From Pinus tabuliformis (taxonomy: Eukaryota > Streptophyta > Pinopsida > Pinales > Pinaceae), in contig CM062805.1 of assembly GCA_031772625.1 (NCBI GenBank), forward strand, positions 513,712,102 to 513,776,101: DNA of 64,000 bases, given 5' to 3'. The translations under genes were made by a program, and so were the position numbers. Of this stretch, positions 33,053-44,046 are shown piece after piece. The notes beneath the pieces were generated by a model, which worked only from the letters and a program-made list of their open reading frames with translations, was not told where the DNA came from and searched no databases. Each line of letters opens with the position of its first letter. Within the stretch, counting starts at the first letter, position 1.

Positions 33053-34060
33053 CAGTGCCCGTGAGGATAGCTCTTGGTCTTGTGTCAACCTCATTAAAAA
33101 ATGAAACCAAGTAATATTAGGATAGTTCTTTTACTATTTCAACCTCATTAAAAATGAAACAGGCCCATGAGGAGAGTTCCTTGTCTTGTGTCAACCTCGT
33201 TAAAAAATGAAACAACTCCCATGAGGATAGTTCTTTTACTGTGTCAACCTCGTTAAAAAATGCAACAGCTCCCATAAGGATAGTTCTTTTACTGTGTCAA
33301 CCTCGTTAAAAAATGAAACAGGTCCATGAGGATAGTTCCTTGTCTTGTGTCAACCTCGTTAAAAGATGAAACCAAGGATATGAGGATAGTTCCTGGTCTT
33401 GTGTCGACCTTGTTAAAAAATGAAACAGGGAATATGAGCATAGTTCCTTGTCTTATGTCAAGCTCGTTAAAAAATGAAACAATGAATTTGAGCAAAGTTC
33501 TTTGTCTTGTGTCAAACTCATTAAAAATTGAAACAAGCTTCCCTGGAGCAAAGTTCCAAGTCGAATCTTTGTGTAGATCTCATAAAATCCCAGTCGAGTC
33601 GTTCACTTGATCTCGTAAATGAACCTTCATTCCATCCACCTGATAGCCACGAGTAGTCTACTTAGGTGAATGTAATGAAGCTTAGGGGGCATGAAACTAG
33701 TGGTAAATTTAAGTTTCCCTATAGGTTATGTGAATGGAATCACCCCATTCACCTTTGTCCCTATCTGGACGAAGCCCAAAAGGTGTTGGATAACTGTCCT
33801 GCTTCACCGCAGTGACTTCCATCTAGTTACAGGAGACTCTCCCTTTCATCTTGTTGGGGGCATGTAAACCCATTTCAACCATAGTTATTCGTTTCAATCT
33901 TGTGTAAAAATGAAACTAAATTCAAGCATAGTTCTTTGTTTCAAGCTTGTTTAAAAATGAAACTAAATTCAAGCACAGTTTTATCATTTCAAGCTTGTGT
34001 AAACATGAAACTGAATCCAAGCATAGTTCCCTATGGTTCAAGATTGTGTAAAAATGAACC
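33053..34060 (+). repeat. Hairpin-repeat array of B
   Basis: Plus-strand counterpart of the A1 array: TGAGG 33062-33066 with CCTCA 33089-33093; GAGC 33436-33439 with GCTC 33462-33465; CAAGC 33923-33927 with GCTTG 33945-33949. Each is followed by an A-rich GTTAAAAAATGAAAC-like run. About nine regular units lie in 33060-33540 and looser ones at 33890-34060. Between them (about 33690-33850) is a duplicated fragment of the second zinc-knuckle coding region. Confidence 0.82.
33693..33850 (+). repeat. Displaced duplicate of gag zinc-knuckle coding sequence
   Basis: Reads almost the same as 31958-32100 of the B gene (TATAGGTTATGTGAATGGAA then CACCCCATTCACCTTTGTCC), but lies downstream of the stop inside the hairpin array. 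A local segmental duplication, unlikely to be translated. Confidence 0.75.
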
Positions 34061-35727
34061 CATATCCATTTTAACCCTTGTGATTGACATTCTATCGGCC
34101 TTTACTATCAGATGAGCCTTGGTTGTTTCATTCCATCACCACCATCTCTTTGGCCGGTCATATGCTTTCACTTGGTTGTTTTACCTTTTTTTAGGAATAG
34201 TTGTAATGAGTGGTCTTATTAGCGAGCCCCTTCACATAAATCAACATGTTTTGAGAAGTTCCAACATCACTGGAACTAGTTGCTACCCTAGACACCACTC
34301 ATTCCTCAAAATGGAGTCCTCTTTAAGCTCTTTTCATACTCTCTAAACATGAAAAGATTGTCGAGCGCTTGTCTTTTCCAACTCGTTAACGAATTGGAAA
34401 CGATATCTCTCTTATTTTATTTTACACTTTTTCAGGGTTGAGAGATTAATTTACAAAAAAGAACTTGTGGATTTTTCTCTTTTTCCCTTTTAAAACTCTC
34501 TAAACATGAAAAGGACCTAGTTATCTTTGTCGTTAAACTCGTTAAAACATCAAATAGTGACAAACTTGTCCATCTAGACAAGACCGAGTTTCACCTTCGC
34601 TAGACTCATTAAAACATCAAATAGCAATGGGTTTACCTGAAGGGTGAAATTATACAACAAACATATGTTATCCTCCTCACTTGATAAAAATAAAGAGGTA
34701 TTGGTCAGCAATGACTGGGGAAAATGGGAAAAGGGGAAACCACTTTATGGTAGCTAGTCGCTCATGAACATGACACTTTCACTCCATCGCCGTGACTATT
34801 TGGGTTGGGTTATTACCTTGATGGTTATCATACCATTGGTCTATCATACCATCCATCACTTTTTTTTCGTTCAATGCTACCAATTCACTTTACTGTCACC
34901 GACATGTTCAAGAGAAGTCATCCAGACAAAATTCATCTTTTGCAATACCATAGCCTTCATTTTCATGACCACCATTCCTGAACCTTGTGTCATCATTCAA
35001 ATTTCATCTCTAAAATCACTACACTCGTTTCATGTCATTGATGTGCAATACATCAAGGCCATCTTGCGATGAGTCGTTTCTTGTCGACATCAACACATTA
35101 TCGAAGAAGTTGACTTAGAAACACCCATTCAATACCTTGAAGATTGCATGCATCAATGGTAGGTTTCTCGCTTCCGGCAACAAGCATACCTCAATGGCCT
35201 TCAACCAAAAGACTTTGTATGGTGTTTGACATCAAATAATCCATTCACACCATGCAGAATGTATTGTAGTACCTTGAGGATCATTATCATTATCGGTGAT
35301 TTCTCTCGCATCTGTTAACAGCTTACATCATTGACTGGTAATCAGATGGTGTCTTCCCGTGTTCGACTTTAGATCACATGTTCACATGGTTAAGACTCAT
35401 ACTTGAGTGAATGGTTGTATGATATTGAAGACCCCGGATCTAGTTTCATCCATCCGAGCTACGATTTCAGGAGTACTAAATCATATGTACAATGTCTTTA
35501 CATTGATAGTCATTTCGATCATGGGTCTATATCTATAGACGACTGTTTATGTACATGTAATGAAAGTTTATAAGTTGAGCATGGGTATGCCTTCCCTCAG
35601 CAATTCATGAATAATCAAATATCATGATATATGTGTTATAATTGATGCAGGTCACCTTCCACTTTGATACCTCCTCATCACATCGTAAAGCATTTCATTC
35701 GAGATTGGCATTTTTCCGACTTCATGC
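34061..35727 (+). other. B 3' tail
   Basis: Non-coding tail aligned with A2 19701-21285. Further hairpin units, for example CGAG 34362-34365 with CTCG 34382-34385. No conserved frame. Confidence 0.6.
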
Positions 35728-35740
35728 TTTAGGGGGCAGT
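35728..35740 (+). promoter_or_regulatory. Polypurine tract of B
   Basis: TTTAGGGGGCAGT immediately before the 3' LTR. Confidence 0.82.
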
Positions 35741-36776
35741 TGTTACAGATCTATTTGGGCACATCAAATCACAAAATTCATATCAGTGTTTTAGGGTTCA
35801 TCAAACCCTAATTTCAGTTGCTTCATGCCCTAAACAAGTCATCCCTTTGAATGCCTCCTTCCCAGACAGTTTCATGACTTGAAGACATCCAGAAACAACC
35901 TCTAAAGGGACCAGCGCAGGTAAGCCCTTATGAAGGTGCACTGTAGAGAAGTTAATTCCACTGCCAAGATGCTTTGCAGAGCACTTAGGCTTATTTTCAC
36001 CTGTGTTGGGCGAGAATGAGCGAAATTCACATAGGGTTTGGGGAATATTCTTATCTTTTGGAGTCATATAGAAGTTTCCGTGACTTATCAACTCCTATGA
36101 GCTCGAAAATGGATGAGGAATGAGTTAAGGTGCATCCTATCCTCTCATCCCTTCCTCCATGGAACTAATTCTAAGTATGGAAGGCCATTCAACGCCACCA
36201 TTAATGATAAAACCTCCTTCATCTTCCTATAAATTGACCACTCATCTAAGTGACCAAGGGCTAGACTATGTTGAATTGTAAGGAGATAATGCTGCTATGA
36301 GATTTGGCTTTGAAGCAAGTATTGTGATGCTACAATTTTTTCATGCTTTTGATGTGATGTGGATGGGATCCAAGCTGGAGGAATGGCTTTGAATCAGAAC
36401 CAATGGTGGTAATTCTTTCTTCTATCTAATAAAGTGTTTGAACCTTCTTTACATATGTTGTGTTCTTTCATAATGCTTATATGTATGAATTGCTTCTGAT
36501 TCCTTTCATTTATATTCAATGGATCGTATGCTTTCATCAATTTTTGTGTTCTATTATGTTTACAAGGTAATTCTCAAGCAGATTAAGTACGGGAAGGAGT
36601 GACAGAATCGATACAAGGGAGACGAGAGGAAAGCGGAACTATAGGTAGGCCTTCTATACTCTCTTCTTATCTATTTCTTATAGGAAAAGTATAAAACACT
36701 TTAAACTGTTGTTCTAGGCACAGCTACTTGTCTAGTGAATTAGTATTTATCCGTAGATGTTAAATTCTCTAAAACA
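35741..36776 (+). repeat. 3' LTR of B
   Basis: 1036 bp, TGTTACAGATCTATTTGGGC ... CTAAAACA, followed by the ATAGA duplication. Confidence 0.92.
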
Positions 36777-36781
36777 ATAGA

Positions 36782-37159
36782 GTTGCAGAATGTCTCATGT
36801 GTGTTTGGAATGAATATAATTCCAAGAGATCCTTCAGAAATGGATATTCCAAAACATAGCATAATATCAATAAATTTTATCATTTGAGAGATGATGTCGA
36901 ATGTTACAAATGTAATAATTTTGGACATATGGCTAGGGATTGTGAAGTTTTAGATAGGTACAACTATTATCGGCACAACCCTAAAGGAAAATTTGCAGGA
37001 TCACGAGATAGACACCAAAAGGAATCTTCTATGGATAACAACCAATGTTATAAATGTCATAACTATGGACACATAGCTTGTAATTGCAGGTACAAGATGG
37101 AATCAACCATGAATGAAAATCTTGACAATGAGAATAGGAAGGTATGGAAAGGAAAATAG
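36782..37159 (+). pseudogene. C gag continued: two more zinc knuckles
   Basis: Resumes the C gag after B. Knuckles CYKCNNFGHMARDC and CYKCHNYGHIACNC (each C-x2-C-x4-H-x4-C), separated by a basic stretch, followed by stops after KVWKGK at 37159. Matches D at 42660-43060. Confidence 0.75.
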
Positions 37160-37416
37160 GTACAAGATGAATAAGTACAAGATGAGCAAGAAAAGCAAGA
37201 AGGCAATAAGGCAATAAGGTCCCAACAGTTATGCTTTCACGATTCATAACGGATTATGAGGAATCAATAGCTACTTCGGTTAATGACTCGAGTCAAGACG
37301 GTCCATTAAATGACACACTATTTCGAATAATTTGGCTTATTGACTCATAGCAATTTGAAGATGTGGAGTCTATGCAACAGCATATGACACAAGTCTATGA
37401 TTGATAGGCAGGTAAT
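37160..37416 (+). other. Decayed linker between gag and pol end in C
   Basis: Degenerate coding remnant with many stops; same arrangement in D (43060-43310). No domain recognised. Confidence 0.4.
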
Positions 37417-38375
37417 TTGAACAAGATGGAAGTTTCATTACATGTTCAAGGGGAGAAGAATAGTTTAAGTAATATAGATTCAAGAAAGGAAGCTCTCACA
37501 AGAAATCTCTATGTGAAAGTGGATCAAGACAATCTAACGATTATCGAGATATCTCAGCAGGATAAAGGAATATTCATATATCAAATCAAGTACATCAAGG
37601 AAATGCTCCAGAAATTCTAGATGGAAGATTGCAAGCCATTCCTTACCCCCATGGTAACAAGTTGCAAGTTAAGCTTATAAGAATCATTAAAGGATGTGTA
37701 CCAAAGGTTGTATAGATCCATGATTGGTAGTCTCCTATATGTGAAAGCCTCCCGGCCAAATGTGATGGAGGCAGTTGGAGAAGTAGCATGATTCCAAGCA
37801 GCATCAAAAGAATCTCATATCATTTCCATCAAAGGAATTCTTTGATATCTTCAGGGCACAATGGAATATGGTCTCTAGTATCCATAGGAAATGATATGGT
37901 CATCCAAGCTTATACAGATGCATATTGGGCAGAAAGTGTTGAGGATCATAAGAGTACCAGTGGAGCAGTGTTCTACCTAGGTGGTTTCCTTGCCTCATGG
38001 TTAAGTAAAAAGCAGTCTTAAATCTCATTATCCATAGCAGAAGAAGAATACGTCACGACAACAGCTTTTTGTACTCAAGTTCTCTGGATGAAGAAAACCT
38101 TGCAAGATCTTCAAGTTAAGTTTGATGATATTATTCACATCTTCTATTATAACACCGGTGCCATCAGTATCTCAAAAAATCCTGTGATGCATTCCAAAAC
38201 AAAGCACATTCCGATCAAATATCATTTTGTTAGAGAGCAAGTCGTTGAAAAGAATATCAAGCTTGAATATGTTGGCACAAAGGAAAAAATTGTTGACATC
38301 TTTACCAAACCATTACCTCGTGAATCATTTGAGTATCTTTGCCAAAATCTTGGGATTCTCCCAATTTCTCATTAG
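37417..38375 (+). pseudogene. C pol remnant: end of RT plus RNase H
   Basis: Begins at the RT C-terminus (GIFIYQIKYIKEMLQKF, MEDCKPFLTPM, QRLYRSMIGSLLYV) and goes on to a Copia RNase H: AYTDAYWAESVEDHKSTSGA, VFYLGGFLASWLSKKQS, then HSKTKHIPIKYHFVREQV and KIVDIFTKPLPRESF. Several stops and shifts. Protease, integrase and the catalytic RT part are absent, as in D. Confidence 0.8.
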
Positions 38376-38548
38376 AATATTTCTCTTATCTAACTAAGCA
38401 GAAAGGGGGAGTGGAGGTGTGTATAGGTCCGCAGGATGATAGTTTTTTAGGGGGAGTTATCATTTGCCATTGACGAAAAATGGGGAGAGAAGGTAGTAGG
38501 AAGAGGTGGCATGATCGTAGGGGGAATACTTGTGTTTCCATCAATGCC

Positions 38549-38560
38549 AAAGGGGGAGAT
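38549..38560 (+). promoter_or_regulatory. Polypurine tract of C
   Basis: AAAGGGGGAGAT directly before LTR2. Confidence 0.85.
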
Positions 38561-41057
38561 TGTTGATCAGTGGTTGTCATTGATGTCAACCCAAGCAGCA
38601 CCATGGGTACCCCGATCTTGCATAGGCATTTTGACGTGAAATATTACTCTATTCTAAGTCAAGGATCTTCTATATAGATTCTACTCATCGATATGTTTGC
38701 ATTGATATATGGCATGCCACGTAATTCTTCACGGTTTGAGAGATATTCAAGTTTGAAGTTAGTAACCCCAGGTAGGGGGCTAAAACCCTATGGGGTTGTG
38801 GCATGGCGCTCATAATTGGTTGTGGTCATTGAATAGTCAATAATTAATAATAATAATAAATTCTCCTAAAATCCCTCCAACATTCACTTGTTGAGGACCC
38901 TCTCAACTCAAGACATTCATATAAATAGTGACCCTCATATCCTCCTCTAGTAGGAATTTTGTGGATTCAAACAGGTCATTGTGGCAATTTCTCTATAACT
39001 TTTTTTATACAAAGCTTCAGAAGAAGAACATAAACCCCATTTTAGCTGAAATCTTGATGAACCTCTTGACCAAATTTCTGATCTTGGTTCGTTATATGTT
39101 CAGAGATATGATCTGAGGAAGTTAGAGTTTTTGCAGGTTCCCGAATTCCATGTCAAAAAACTGACTTTTGGGAAACTCATCATAAATTTCTCTCTGAGCA
39201 TTGGATATATATTTCTTAAATAGTGATAGAAATAGGATGAACTTTGGTTTGTTGGGTATCATTTCCAGAGCCGAAGGTCGTAACAGTGACATGTGGCACT
39301 TCGTACAAGTTCGCTCTACTGAACTAGTCTATAATCAGGTCGTTGTGGGAGATTGGGTATAACACTTTCTTGAAGAATCCAATATTGATCAGACCTGAGG
39401 GGTTGGAAATAGGACTCATAGTGCTACCACATGAAACAATTTGAGAACCTAGAGATCTGAAATTACATAGATAAAATAGATTCAATATCGAGCTCCTAGA
39501 AAGAAAGAAAAAGCATGCATTCAAGGATCACTGCAATAAGGACCACACATCAACAATCAAGGGTAAGTATCCTACAGCAAGGTATGTATGATTAGTGTTT
39601 CATTTGAATTTTGAGTATCATCTTTGACATATGTTTTTGTAGGACAACATAAGTATATACAGGATCTCGATTATATCTCTATGCATATATATGTCGCAGT
39701 TAGTTTTGATACCACATTTTGGATGTCTTATTCTTGATACTACACATTTGATGCTACACCAAGTCTACTAAATCTATATGATGTTGTAAGTTCATGTTAC
39801 TTGTCTTGTCATAGTTTATAGAATGGTCCTTGTTGTTGTACTTAGAACTTGGTCCAACACAAGTCTAGGGCATGTCATCAGTATTTATTATATATATCTT
39901 TAGGTTAGTTTTGGATATAGTCTTGCATAGAGTCCAGGCCTATATCAAGAGTGGGAGTCTTTGTCTACTACTGCAACAAGTCAACAACAAAAGTGAAAAG
40001 CACACTTCAAGTACGCACTGTAATTTTAATTTGTATTTATTCATTATTATGCACTTACATGTGTTTTGCGGGCAGAGGTAAGTTGAAGAGTATTTTTTTT
40101 TTGTTTTGGGATTGGTTTCGTAGGGTAAATTTTTCATGCAGGTAGAAGAAGCTTCAAGTACAACATCAAGCAAGAATTCAATAGTATAAGTATCAAATCA
40201 AAGGAAGTAGTGCAGCGGGACATCCTTGAAGACATCACAACCATCTAGATATCATGAAGTATTGCTAAGGCTAAGAGTCATAATTGTAAATTTGTAAAAG
40301 AGTCATTTATAAAAGAGTAATCGTTGTAAAAGAGTCATTTGTAAAAGACTCATCATTGTAAAGTTGTAAAAGATTCATCATTGTAAAGATTGTAAAAAAG
40401 TCATTTGCGAAAGATTCATTCTTCCTAGAGTCGAAAAGGCAGTGTTGGGAGGTATAGGAGTCATTGTTGGGATGATGTCATGGTTGGGTTGCAAGTCATA
40501 GAGTGATTGGGTATTTGGTTCAGTACACAAAAATTATTATACATATTATGGTATCTTGGATTGTTGTCCCTGGTTTGCGAATCCACATTCTTGTCTTATT
40601 TCATTCATTATAGGGTGGCAGGGAGGTTATAGGCAGGTGTATGAAGTCGCCTACAGGTTGGGGCATGTGAACACTTCAAGGTGGTAGGGTGGTGTTAGGG
40701 AGAGTTGTGGCTCGCTAGGGTGTTGGGGCATCCATTCAGTTGATTACTGAAGAAACCAAGGCTTTGGGGTGTTCGTCTAGTGGGATCTAGAGAAGAATGT
40801 TTTTCTAGAATTCTAGGAAGTTGTTGCTTTCATTTCAGTTGGGATTGAAGATTAAAGAATTTATTAGGAAAGTGTTCAGTGGTTTTTGACCCAGAGGGTA
40901 TTTTCCACCTAAAATTATTGTGCCTACTATGTTCTTTTATTTACTGTTATTACTACATAAACATTAATAATAATTGAAGATTAAATAATGCTCTGAAAAT
41001 ATTTAGAAGTGCTAATTTCTAAGGAATATTGATTCACCCCCCCCAGTATTTCCAGTA
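38561..41057 (+). repeat. LTR2, shared by C and D
   Basis: 2497 bp, TGTTGATCAGTGG ... TATTTCCAGTA. It serves as 3' LTR of C and 5' LTR of D. The terminal ACA has mutated to GTA. A TATA-like TATAAATAG is at 38920-38928. Confidence 0.87.
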
Positions 41058-41059
41058 AT

Positions 41060-41070
41060 TGGTATCAGAG
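41060..41070 (+). promoter_or_regulatory. Primer binding site of D
   Basis: TGGTATCAGAG, two bases after LTR2; the twelfth base has changed from C to T. Confidence 0.82.
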
Positions 41071-41111
41071 TTTGGTTCCTTCAATAACAGTCTAACAACT
41101 AGAAGGATATC

Positions 41112-42500
41112 ATGGAGTATACTAAGAATAGATTTCCTTTGTTCAATCGAAATAACTATGCAGTTTGGAGTGGAATAATGCAGGTTCATTTGCTGGCGCA
41201 AGGATATAAAGTATGGGAAATAATTGACAAAGGCTTCACACTGACCGAGGATGAACAAGGTAAGAAAAATATGGTATGTGATGCAAAGGCTAAGGATCTT
41301 ATTATCAGTGGATTTATCAAATTTGTTTATCTTAAGGTATTGATTTGCAGAACTGCTAAAGAGGTATGGAGAAGCTTGAAAATATATATGTAGGTGACTC
41401 ATAGGTGAAAGAAGAAAAGCTTCAAATTTTCAAGGAAAAATTTGAGCAACTCAAAATTAGGGAAGATGAAGATTTTTTCCATATTTTCAGCGTGTTGATG
41501 AAACAACAAATACATTGGAAGGTTTGGGAGAACTTGTTGAAATCAGAATCGTTGTCTGAAATATCCTCATAACCTTCTGAGCAAGATTTAACCCTAAGGT
41601 ATCTGTCTTGGAAGATAGATCGAATTTGACCAATCTCCGTATGGATGAATTGCATGGAATTCTTACGGCATATGAAATGAGGATTGAAGAAGAGGATGGA
41701 AATTCTCACTTAGAAACAACATTTTCCGCATCCAAGAAGAATACTAAGGACAAGCAGACTCTAAAAGAAAAAATTCGCAATTGTAAGGATGAGAAAAAGG
41801 AAGAAGATGAAGAAGAATTCTAAAATAAAGAATTTGCCTACTTCATGCAAAAAATGAGAACAGGTACCGGAAAATTCAAAGATAAACTTCCATTAATATG
41901 TTTTGATTGTGGTGAGGTTGGGCATTTTACAGCCAAATGCACAAAAATGAGGGTGTTACGAAAGGGAAGAAAAGTCCTAAGAAGTTCAACAAGCAAGGCA
42001 ATAAGAAATGGTTTAAGAAAATTTTCTTTGCCAAAGAAGATAGTTCCTTGTATGAAGAAGAAAGAGATAAAAGAGAAGAATTCAACGGAATAGTATTATT
42101 TATGTCCAAGTACAATAAACAAGAGGCACCTATTGAAGAAGGAGATGAAGAAGAAGAAATTACTGAAGTCGAATTTCAAAACGAAGTAATCATGGTTATC
42201 AAAGAGATCAAGACCAAAAAGAAGCATGTTAACACTCTTGAAGAGTAATTCAATACAAAAAGGGAAAAGGCCCTCAATCTTAAAATCAAGGTTGAAGAAT
42301 ACAAACAAATTGAAGAATCACTCAGGAAAGAAGTAAAGGAAAGGAACATGCAGACAAAAGCATTGGAAGCTGAAATAGTTGCTCTACAAAAGGAAGTAAA
42401 AAATGGAAAAACTTTTCAAAACTACACCAATAGTTCAAATACTTTGGATGAACTCATTAAAACAACACCAATTCCATTTCCTGAGGCATCACATTCCTTC
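41112..42500 (+). pseudogene. Gag of D (SIRE-like)
   Basis: Starts MEYTKNRFPLFNRNNYAVW and follows C closely: VHLLAQGYKVWEIIDKGFT, then a frameshift near 41375, a stop at 41401 and further breaks to 41580. MRIEEEDGNSH and the knuckle CFDCGEVGHFTAKC (about 41910) are readable, then the acidic and Glu/Lys-rich parts with a stop at about 42246. Dead gag copy. Confidence 0.77.
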
Positions 42501-42599
42501 TATGACAATTAAAGAATATGGATATGAAAAATCTACCAATATAGATCTCTCAGCTAAATCAAGAGATCAAGACTCACAGGAAGAACCTTGGAAGACAAT

Positions 42600-43060
42600 T
42601 CCTTGAAAAATATTTCCTCCTAGGTACCAACCTATATCTTATCTTCATTTTTATTCATGTGGAAGGTTTGGACATAGAGCTATAGAATGTCGCATGTATG
42701 TTTGAAATGAATATAATTCCAGGAGATCCTTCAGAAATGGATATTCCAGAACTCAGCATAATATCAACAAATTTGATCATTTGAGAGATGATGTCAAATG
42801 TTACAATTGTAACAATTTTGGACATATGGATAGTGATTGTGAAGTTCTAGACAGGTACAACTATTATCGGTAAAACCCTAGAAGGAAATTTGAAGGATCA
42901 CGAGATAGACACCAAACAGAATCTTCTATGAATAACATCGAATGTTACACATGTCATAACTATGGACACATAGCTCGTAACTGTGGGTAAAAGATGGAAT
43001 CAACCATGAATGAAAATATTGACGACTATAATAAGAAGGTTTGGAAAGGAAAATAGGTAA
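42600..43060 (+). pseudogene. D gag C-terminal zinc knuckles
   Basis: Carries CYNCNNFGHMDSDC and CYTCHNYGHIARNC, about 42790-42990. This copy is uninterrupted where C carries B, and so confirms the B insertion site. Confidence 0.72.
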
Positions 43061-43309
43061 AGGATGAACAAGTACAAGATGATAAAGAAAAGCAAGACGG
43101 AAATAAGGTCCCAACAGTGATGCTTTCACAATTCATAACGGATTGTGATGAATCAGTAGTTACTTTGGTTAATGACTTGAGTAAAGATGGTATGTTAAAT
43201 GACACACTATTCTAAACAATTTAGCTTATTGACTCCTAGAAATTTGAAGATGAGGAGTCTATGCAACAATATATGACACAAGTCTACGATTGATAGATAG
43301 GGAGTCTAA

Positions 43310-44046
43310 ACAATATGGCAGTTTCATTACATGTTCAAGGGGAGAACAATAGTTGAAGTATTATAGATTCAAGAAAGGAATCTCTGACAAGAAATCTCTA
43401 TGTGAAAGTGGATTAAGACAATATAATGATTATATAGATATCTCAGTAGGATAAAGGAATATTCATATATCAAATCAAGTACATCAAGGAAATGCTCAAG
43501 AAATTCCAGATGGAAGATTGCAAGCCAATCCTTACCCCCATGGTACCAGGTTACAAATTAAGCTTAGAATATTCATCAAAGGATGTGGACCAAAGGTTGT
43601 ATAGATCCATGATTGGTAGTCTCCTGTATGTGACAGGCTCCAGGCCAGATGTGATGCAAGCAGTTGGACAAGTAGCATGATTCCAAGAAGCACCAAAAGA
43701 ATCTAATATCATTGTCATCAAAGGAATTCTTCGATAGCTTAAGGGAAAAATGAATATGGTCTCTGGTATCCCAAAGGAAATGATCTGGTCATCCAAGCTT
43801 ATACAGATGTAGATTGGGCAGGAAATGTTGATGATCGTAAGAGTACCAGTGGAGCAGTGTTCTACCTAGATGGTTGCTTTGTCTCATGGTTAATTAAAAG
43901 GAAGTCTTCAATATCATTATCCACAGTGGAAGAAGAATACATCGCGTAGGTATCTTTTTGTACTCAAGTTCTCTGGATGAAGTAAACATTGCAAGATCTT
44001 CAAGTTAATTTTGATGAGCTTATTCCCATCTTCTGTGATAACACCA
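43310..44046 (+). pseudogene. D pol remnant: end of RT plus truncated RNase H
   Basis: GIFIYQIKYIKEMLKKFQME, LTPMVPGYKLSLEYSSKD and QRLYRSMIGSLLYVTGSRPD, then a frameshifted RNase H. At about 44046 the text jumps from the RNase H (equivalent of 38152 in C) into the LTR (equivalent of 38819), a deletion of about 0.67 kb that removed the RNase H end, the polypurine tract and the first part of LTR3. Confidence 0.75.

Larger units (their letters stand above)
28899..36776 (+). mobile_element. Element B: non-autonomous gag-protease LTR retrotransposon in C
   Basis: Complete, 7878 bp, with a perfect target duplication ATAGA at 28894-28898 and 36777-36781. The C coding sequence continues across it (compare the uninterrupted copy D at about 42660). 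Order: 5' LTR, primer site, leader, gag-protease, hairpin array, tail, polypurine tract, 3' LTR. It has no RT, RNase H or integrase. Leader, tail and LTRs match A2; gag-protease and hairpin array match A1. Confidence 0.93.
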
